From contig NW_006495044.1 in the NCBI RefSeq assembly GCF_000471905.2, forward strand, positions 3,870,276 to 3,934,275: a DNA stretch of 64,000 nucleotides. The letters run 5' to 3'. The stretch comes from Amborella trichopoda. Taxonomy: Eukaryota > Streptophyta > Magnoliopsida > Amborellales > Amborellaceae. Of this stretch, positions 57,433 to 64,000 are shown one piece after another (the first letter of the stretch is position 1; every line of letters starts with the position of its first letter). A program made the translations under genes and the position numbers. The notes under the pieces were generated by a model that saw nothing but the letters and a program-made list of their open reading frames with translations, was not told the origin of the DNA and did no database searches.

Positions 57433-60400
57433 ATGGCTACTGGGTTTTGTAACCCATTTATGCGGATCGGGGATTTTCTTATCCCCTATTCGAGAGTGTC
57501 CCTAGGGAACAAGTTCCTTCGACTTCATTCCCGACTATCCTCTTGAGCAAAGACCCCTTGTCTAGCACCCAGGTCTTAACCTGGACCGGTGTGAGGAGGG
57601 ACTTGAAGGTCCCTCACTCCCCATCTCTTCGCTCTAGTGGAAACTCCACCAAGGCGCCCTGCATGGGCAGCACTTACATTGCCCCATACAGCATACACCC
57701 AGTCATCGGCAAGTCACTAGCCAGTCGAGTTCCTGAGGTACATCGAAAGGCTGCCCAATCCCTTTCTACAAAAGGCAAGCAAGTTGCCATTGCTCCTATG
57801 GGTTACCACAAGGCTACCCCCCACATTTCTACACCATTGGTCTCTATCCTTAGAGGCTCAACACTTCAAGGCGGAAACCTCACGGTCACCATCTCTCACA
57901 CACACACAAGGCTCGTGGGTCAAACACTCGAGTGACACCCTGGGGTAACCCTTATGTTACCTCGAGTCCGTGCCCAAGATCGAACCTTCCAAGGCCAGGT
58001 CCTGCACATGCCACTCATGTGCATCTCACTGCTCGGGGCAATGCCATTATTGCGCCAACCCGAGTACACAGGAGATGATCTTCTTGTCCACCTCCTATGC
58101 ACACACAAGCGCGCCCTGTAAGGGGTAGGCCTGCACCTGTTCTCTTACAAACTCCTGCTTGTAGTTCTCGACCTGTTAAGGCAGATCACTTGTACGAGCC
58201 TGGGTTGACCCTCAGGTCTCCGGTAATCCTTCTTCAAGGGATGCACATGTGTCGCCATCTTAGACGTCCCCTCGGCCTCGACTCAGGCCTCCTTATGAGT
58301 CGCTGCTTCCTCCTCCATCCAGCAAGCACTTCCAGCCTTGATACTCGAAGGTTTTCCCCAAGAGTGCGATCCTGAACCAGCCCCAACACTTTGGTCATGT
58401 CTCTGGAGCTCATAAGAGAGCTCGGGCCATGGACCTAATGGAAGATCGAGTCCTTCATCCTCCCCGGCCCAAGATGACTCCAGTTCCTAGCCCCTATCCA
58501 TTATCGCACTTGATGGAGACAGCTCTCTCCTGTGTTGGAGGAGTTTACCAGCTGCAGCTTAGATTGCAGTTTTCGCATGAGGTCCATTAAAACCTCAATG
58601 CTAAACGCGATGGAGGTTTGTGAATTTCTACGAGGGAGGTGACCAAGGCAGTCAAAACAACCAATTTTGACGACCGTCTTCACCTGAATCCCTTCTACCC
58701 CCTTCATATGATGAAGCCTAAAGAAGAGCTCAATGATCCTTGTGCTGTGGTTACTGTCACAGAAGAAGACCCAGCCACTCAACAGCCACGGTCCTAAGAC
58801 CGTCATGAACCGGCTCCTCGGCCACGGTCCCAAGACCATCAAGAACCGATCTAAATGTGATCTGTATAAAAAATTCGAGTTCAATCAGGGCATGCTGACC
58901 CCTTACTAACTGACCTACCATGTACGACCCGTTAAGCTCGCAAACCCTTTGTTGCCACTAACGTCGACCCCCATAAAGAAACAGTCAGCGTAATGGTCGT
59001 AAGCGAGATCGCATGAACAAGTTCCAGGATACGGTGCACACAATGATGGAAAAGATCAATCATTTTGATGTTGCACGCCAGTTGGCTAACCACGAGGCCA
59101 ATTCCCATCACTCTGAAGAGGTAAGCAAGACGAAGATAACACCCCAGGCTGACAGGAAGCAAAAGTCATATAATCGGGTACCTCCACCATCCAACTTTGA
59201 TCGGAGTGATTATTTCACCAAGCATAGGAATAAGGTCTATCCCTTTGAGAAGGAATGGGTCCCAACGCTGTTTCAGTTATTATTGGAGCAGAATATGATC
59301 CAGCTTCCAGAAACCAAGTTCCCTGAGCAATCTGACCTTGACACTCAGGCAAATTATTGTGCCTACCATCGGAGGATCAATTATCCCACAGATGACTGTT
59401 ACACACTGAAGGATATCATTGAGGCTCTGATTCTGAAAGGTTAGATAAAGCTTGAAGATTTAAAGAAGGCCTTCTGAGAAGCTGAGGCCTCCCATGTCGT
59501 AACCATTCAAGAGGATGATGAAATACCGGGTATCCTCTACGCCCTCTTCATTATAATGCTTCAGGAAGGCATAATCACACTAAAGCAGGCAAGGCAACCT
59601 TGCCTCCTTGCTAAGGGGACTGAAGATTGTTGGTGCCCATTCCATCAGATAAGAGGTCATTATTTGTCAGAATGCACAACTTTCATTGATATATTCAAAG
59701 GGAAGATACGGGAGCATCAAGAATTTTACACCCTCCCCGTAAGTGATCCCCAAATCACTTCTCCATCGGGGCAAGAAGATCTCACAAACTATGACCTTCT
59801 TATCAATGACTTAGACTTTGTGGAACCCTCGGATTCCCAGTCATGGATAACCTACTATGGCCGAACCTGACTCAAGTCCTTAAGACTAGGAGAGGTTCGC
59901 CAAGCTAGAGTGGTTTGCCACCCTAGCGAGACAAATTAGACATCGCGTCAAAAAACCAGAAAGAGACGGGCACCAAGGGCTGCTCGTAAAAGAAACAAGA
60001 TCGCTCAACCCATACTCGAGCAGGAATTTCTCAGGCCCCTTCCCTGGGTACCAACCTTGTTGGACTTCATCCCTAGCACAATCCTTTTTCCTTCTTCATC
60101 CTGTCAAGAGGATGCTCTCGTCTCATCTCCCACCCAACACACAGCCAATGAGAGTCACGACGTTAAAAGCACTCCCCAACGGTCTAAGCAAGGGAAAGAC
60201 CTAAAATATCCCCTGCACCCGTCCAACTCTAGCGATGACGAAAAAAGCTGCCCAGATCGGTCTGATGAGGGGAACGACCTTAAAAGTCCCCCACCTTCTA
60301 ACCCTACTTCTCCTTCTTCTCCTGCTTCTCATTCTTCCTTGTCTTCGTCTCCTGCAAGTACAACCTTGATATGTCCTGACTTCGATTCTCTCGATAGAGA

Positions 60401-62572
60401 ACTTGAAGGATCAAACATAATAAAGACGCAACAAAACGATTGAGAAAGATCATGGCGTAGGCAGCAGAATCCTTAACAGTTGCTGATGCCCTAGCAACTA
60501 AAGCCAAGGCAGAGCCACCTTCTTCAAAGAAGCGCAAGAAGTTGAAGCCAAAGAACCCCAGTGGCCCCCTGAGCCTGACTTCGAGCAGAGATTGAGAGAG
60601 TCACGAGGGCAAATCTTCTATTCTCCGGGAGCTTGCCACATGGTGCAAATTTCAGGAGCAATACCTAGCACATGGGCAGATAAATCTCAAATCAGGGAGA
60701 ACATTGCAGCCATCATCGCAAAAGTCAGGCACCTTGAACTTCCCCAGTCCGCCACTGCCCCTTAATCCAAAGGCTAGTCTGCCTATCCTACAGCTCCCTG
60801 GGCTTCTTCCTAATCCCAATACCTTAAATAATCCTCCTATTCTCCAATTTCTTGGGACCCCTTTTATCTCATGCACTCAGCCCCTTCCAAAACCTCAAAC
60901 TTCCATCACTCAAACCAAGCCTGCCGTGCAATCAAGTCAGCCAGCTGGTCAAAATAAACCCGCTTGACTCAAACCTGCTCCTCAACCCAATATACCCACC
61001 AAATCAGTGGCAGGACCAGGAGCACAAGGCCTTGATCAAGAAAATGTGATATATGATGTGATAGGACATCTACGGAAGCTTCCAGCCCTTCTCAATGTCT
61101 ACGACGCCCTCATGCTCTCAAAGGATTACCATATGGCTTTGATTCAAGCTCTCTCTAACCCACAAGTGTACGAGACCAAAGTAGAACTTATCGAGGTAGA
61201 CCTGACAATTCTGCTAGGATATATGCCAATCACCTTTTCAGAAGATGATCTGCAGCTAGGGGAAAAGTTTCATAATCGCCCTCTCTTTGTTACTGGCGAA
61301 TTACATGCATGCCCCATCAACCGAATTATGTTAGATGGAGGGTCGACAGTCAACCAGATTCCAAGGAGGATCCTTACTCCATTAGGATTGGGGTCCGAAG
61401 ATCTTACCCCGACCCACATCATAGTTCAAGGGTTCAACCAATCAGCGAAGAAGCCGGCTGGAATGGTACACCTTCGTTTTAGGATCAGTGAGCTGAACGA
61501 TTATGCCCAATTTCATGTAATCGACACCGACACTTCTTTCAATATCCTCCTTGGTTGGCCATGGCTTCATGACCAGGGGGTCGATCCATCAACGTTGCAT
61601 TAGTGCTTCAAATATAGCCGAGATGGGAGACAGAATACAGTCTATGTTGATAAAAGACCATTCCCTGTGGTTGAAATTCACTATGATGATGCTAACTATT
61701 ACTTCACAGATATGACGTCGCCTCAGAAGCTAAGTGATGAAGGTCACGAGTCTACAAGCAAGATTGTGTCCTTCTCTCATGAAGATGTTGAGGATGTTGG
61801 AAGGACGTTAGTGAACATGTTCAAGGAAGAAGAAAGGCAGCGTAGAAATTTACCCCTAACTACTCTTCATTCCAACAGCCCAACCATCATTCCTCAATAA
61901 ACTCCCTCTTCGATTGAAAAAGAATCTTCACCTTCTGCCCCCAGTTTTGAGCCACCTTGGCCAGAAAATGAAGCAGAAGTCATTTCTAAGATCGAGCAAG
62001 CCATGGAGGTAGAATTCCTGGCTCCAAGGATCACCTACACACCAGACCATCAGAAAGTCCTGCATATCCCCATTGCACTCTCGAAAACCGAAGCAGTGCG
62101 ACAACCGCCACGAAAAGTTTTGCAAAGTCCGGTTGCTTTAAGTATAGAGGATGTTTCTTAGACTGTTGTTCAGCCAAAAGATTTACTTTTCCTCAGCCTC
62201 TCGGGACAGAAGTACAGTGAAGGGCAACTTCCTCCCCCTCAAGGGCAGGATCCTCTAGCAGACTTGAGGACCGAAGTCCGTAGTCTTCAGAGTCAATTGA
62301 AGGTCATGAGTATCGCTTCAAAGCATATCAAAGAGTTTGTGCTGGAGACTAAAAGCTATGATGAGCTTGAAGTAAACACATCACCAACAGAGGCCAAAAC
62401 CGCTCCTGATTAGACTGTCTATAACAACCAGGCTCACCAAATCATGAGGAAAATGAACTATGAGCCTTTGGTCAATCAGACATGGAAAGGAAGAAAAGCA
62501 ATGGCTCCCTATTTCGAAGCTATCCAAGCCGTGGCAGCCCACCATGGGACTAGAAAAGGCCTAGGGTATTAG
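57433..62572 (+). pseudogene. T5 gag-protease polyprotein with gag-core deletion
   Basis: Start ATG 57,433, 83 nt after the PBS (MATGFCNPFMRIGDFLIP). It has 'QVLTWTGVRRDLKVPHSPS' (~57,570) and 'MNKFQDTVHTMMEKINHF' (59,013). At ~59,118 'ANHEANSHHSEE' jumps directly to 'KSYNRVPPPSNF', missing the gag core present in T1, T3 and T4. Knuckles CAYHRRINYPTDDC (59,358-59,399; second His is Tyr) and CPFHQIRGHYLSEC (59,634-59,675). Basic 'RRAPRAARKRNK' (~59,965). Protease 61,007-61,603 in an open 198-codon stretch with 'MLDGGSTVNQIPRRI' and 'FHVIDTDTSFNILLGWPWL'. G-patch-like end 'TRKGLGY' then stop at 62,570. Best preserved protease of the window. Confidence 0.87.
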
Positions 62573-62737
62573 TCTCTTCGGATAATGAAAGTATCAAGAG
62601 GCATTCAGAAGAATCACATGAAGTGCAACAAAAGTAAAGAGAGAGTGAAATCATGCAGTAAATTCAATTAAAAAGAGAAGGGCTTTATTCATCAGTCAAA
62701 ACTTTTACAAGTACTAAAAAAAGGGGGAATGACATGC

Positions 62738-63393
62738 TCAGAAATGATCAATCATCTTATTGATCTCTACGTTGCGTGCTTCAGGAGAAGTCTCGGTGCC
62801 TTGAACACGTGCCTTTAGCTCCGCCACTGTTTGAGTCGCCTCTGTCATCACCACAGTTTTCGACTCAATTGTGCCATCAAGTTCAGACAAATCTGCAACC
62901 TAAGAGGCCTCCATGGCCTTCCTTTAAGCCATCTCTATCTCGAGGCCCGTGAATTCTTCTTTCAGTATTCACATTGCCTCTCCGACTTTGATCATTCTCT
63001 TGAAGCTCCCTTGCGCCTCTCTTTTGAGGTCATGCTAGCGTTAGTTATCAAGGCTTTCTTCTCAATACAAGCATCTATCTACTAGCGACTGCGCAAGATC
63101 AACTCTTCTAAGGAGGCTACCCTTCTGGTTTCTTCCTCATGATGCAGCACTCCCAACCACCAGTTTTCCAACTCGTTTAGAGTTGCGTCAAAATGAGAAA
63201 GCACCTCTGGTGTCGTCCCGACCACAGAAGTCACGACGAACTCCCTCAGCCTGGCCAAACCTTCTCCCAGCTCGTCGAAAGGCAGCTCCCTCAAGCCCTG
63301 AAGGCCTTCTCTAAACATGCCTTCAATCATGCTAGAAACACCATCGAAAACAAGCTGGGATGGTGCTATTGAGGCCCAGTGGGTCAGCTTCAC
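62738..63393 (-). pseudogene. Remnant of the T5 PMD ORF (coiled-coil tail only)
   Basis: Minus-strand frame 63,393-63,082 ('MIEGMFREGLQGLRELPFDE', 'PEVLSHFDATLNELENWWL') matches the T1 tail at 5,220-5,480; the rest to 62,738 matches with stops and ends 'EINKMIDHF' like T1 'EINKIIDHF'. The PMD block, basic region and promoter are absent: at ~63,394 it joins directly to the block that in T1 lies at 230-460. It converges with gag-protease, 165 bp apart. Confidence 0.75.
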
Positions 63394-63649
63394 ACCAAGC
63401 TACCTTACCCTTAGGGAGTCGGGTTACCTGTTATAGAGTCTCATATTTCACTCAGAGAGTACGCTTACCCCCTTTCACCCTAGTGAAGTCCGCCTCTGTT
63501 GGTCATCCTTCATCAGGTCGCCATTTCCATCTGAGCCCTCTGCTTGTGTATGGCCTTCACCATTTTATCCCCAGGGAGTCGTATTGCCATCCATAGATCT
63601 ATTCCCCATGGAGCCTCACCTACATGGCGACCCACACTGCGGTTCATAC

Positions 63650-64000
63650 TGCATGACCCTAAACTGCTCAGCCTCAGTCCATGCTGCATGACCCTAAATT
63701 GCTCAGCCTCGGCCCATACTGCATGACCCTAAACTGCTCAGCCTCGGTCCTTACTACATGACCCTAAACTGCTCAGCCTCGGTCCATACTGCATGACCCT
63801 AAACTGCTCAACCTCGGTCCATACTGCATGACCCTAAACTTATCAGCCTCGATCCATACTGCATGACCCTAAACTAGTCAACCTCGATCCATATTGCATG
63901 ACCCTAAACTGTTCAGCCTCGGTCCGTGCTGCATGACCCTAAACTACACAGCCTCGGTCCATACTGCATGACCCTAAACTGCTCAGCCTCGGTCCATACT
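63650..64000. repeat. 35-bp tandem array (right edge, T5)
   Basis: About ten very regular 35-bp units 'gcatgaccctaaactgctca' + 'gcctcggtccatact', the reverse complement of the arrays at the left edge and in T4. It runs off the window. More homogeneous than in T1 or T4. Confidence 0.9.

Larger units (their letters stand above)
54090..64000 (+). mobile_element. T5: Tat-like element, plus strand, 3' end outside window
   Basis: 5' LTR 54,090-57,331, PBS 57,332-57,350, gag-protease 57,433-62,572, a reversed remnant of the PMD ORF (63,393-62,738), then the reversed upstream block and 35-bp array to the window end. Same plan as T1 and T4 in opposite orientation. Two internal deletions distinguish it: the gag core, and the promoter plus most of the PMD ORF. 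Confidence 0.8.

Overview
This is nuclear DNA of a seed plant, almost certainly an angiosperm, taken from inside a nest of decayed LTR retrotransposons. The evidence is the mix of families: Ty3/gypsy Tat-type polyproteins with a second (archaeal-type) RNase H, an Ale/Retrofit-like Ty1/copia element, chromovirus (Tekay/Del-like) pieces, and a plant mobile domain (PMD) ORF. I cannot name the species. No intact host gene, tRNA, rRNA or CRISPR is visible. Every long coding region carries stops or frameshifts. One assembly gap of 20 N lies at 26,122-26,141.

Layout (T1-T5 are my labels for members of one Tat-like family). T1, minus strand, runs from beyond the left edge to ~15,605: 5' LTR 12,050-15,605, PBS 12,031-12,049, gag-protease 11,960-6,016, and facing it a plus-strand PMD/coiled-coil ORF (2,066-5,858) with its own TATA box (1,133) and upstream tandem repeats. 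T2 (15,630-17,072, plus) is an LTR only. A copia element lies at ~17,328-21,846. 21,847-24,359 has no recognisable gene. A chromovirus-type LTR, PBS and gag scrap occupy 24,360-27,623. T3 (27,624-34,187, minus) is the only copy with reverse transcriptase and RNase H; it lacks protease, integrase and the YXDD box. T4 (34,191-53,110, minus) repeats the T1 plan. A chromovirus integrase scrap (53,111-54,089) separates T4 from T5 (54,090 to beyond the right edge, plus), which has gag-protease and only the tail of the PMD ORF.

How the parts work together: T1, T4 and T5 share one architecture: LTR, PBS, gag-protease ending in a G-patch-like segment, then a convergent PMD ORF where RT, RNase H and integrase would be expected. 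They look like non-autonomous Tat derivatives that supplied Gag and protease and depended on an RT-bearing relative such as the ancestor of T3. Antisense extra ORFs are known in Tat-lineage elements such as Grande; the combination here deserves comparison with them.

The most striking signal is in the LTRs. Downstream of the LTR TATA box, so in the transcribed 5' leader, each LTR I could examine carries inverted-repeat units beside a pyrimidine-rich (sense) tract. The primary sequences differ between LTRs, but the units keep arm-to-arm complementarity. In T2 (16,338-16,668) six units share one loop motif while their stems differ and co-vary. This suggests selection on RNA or single-stranded DNA structure, or a hairpin-driven conversion process.
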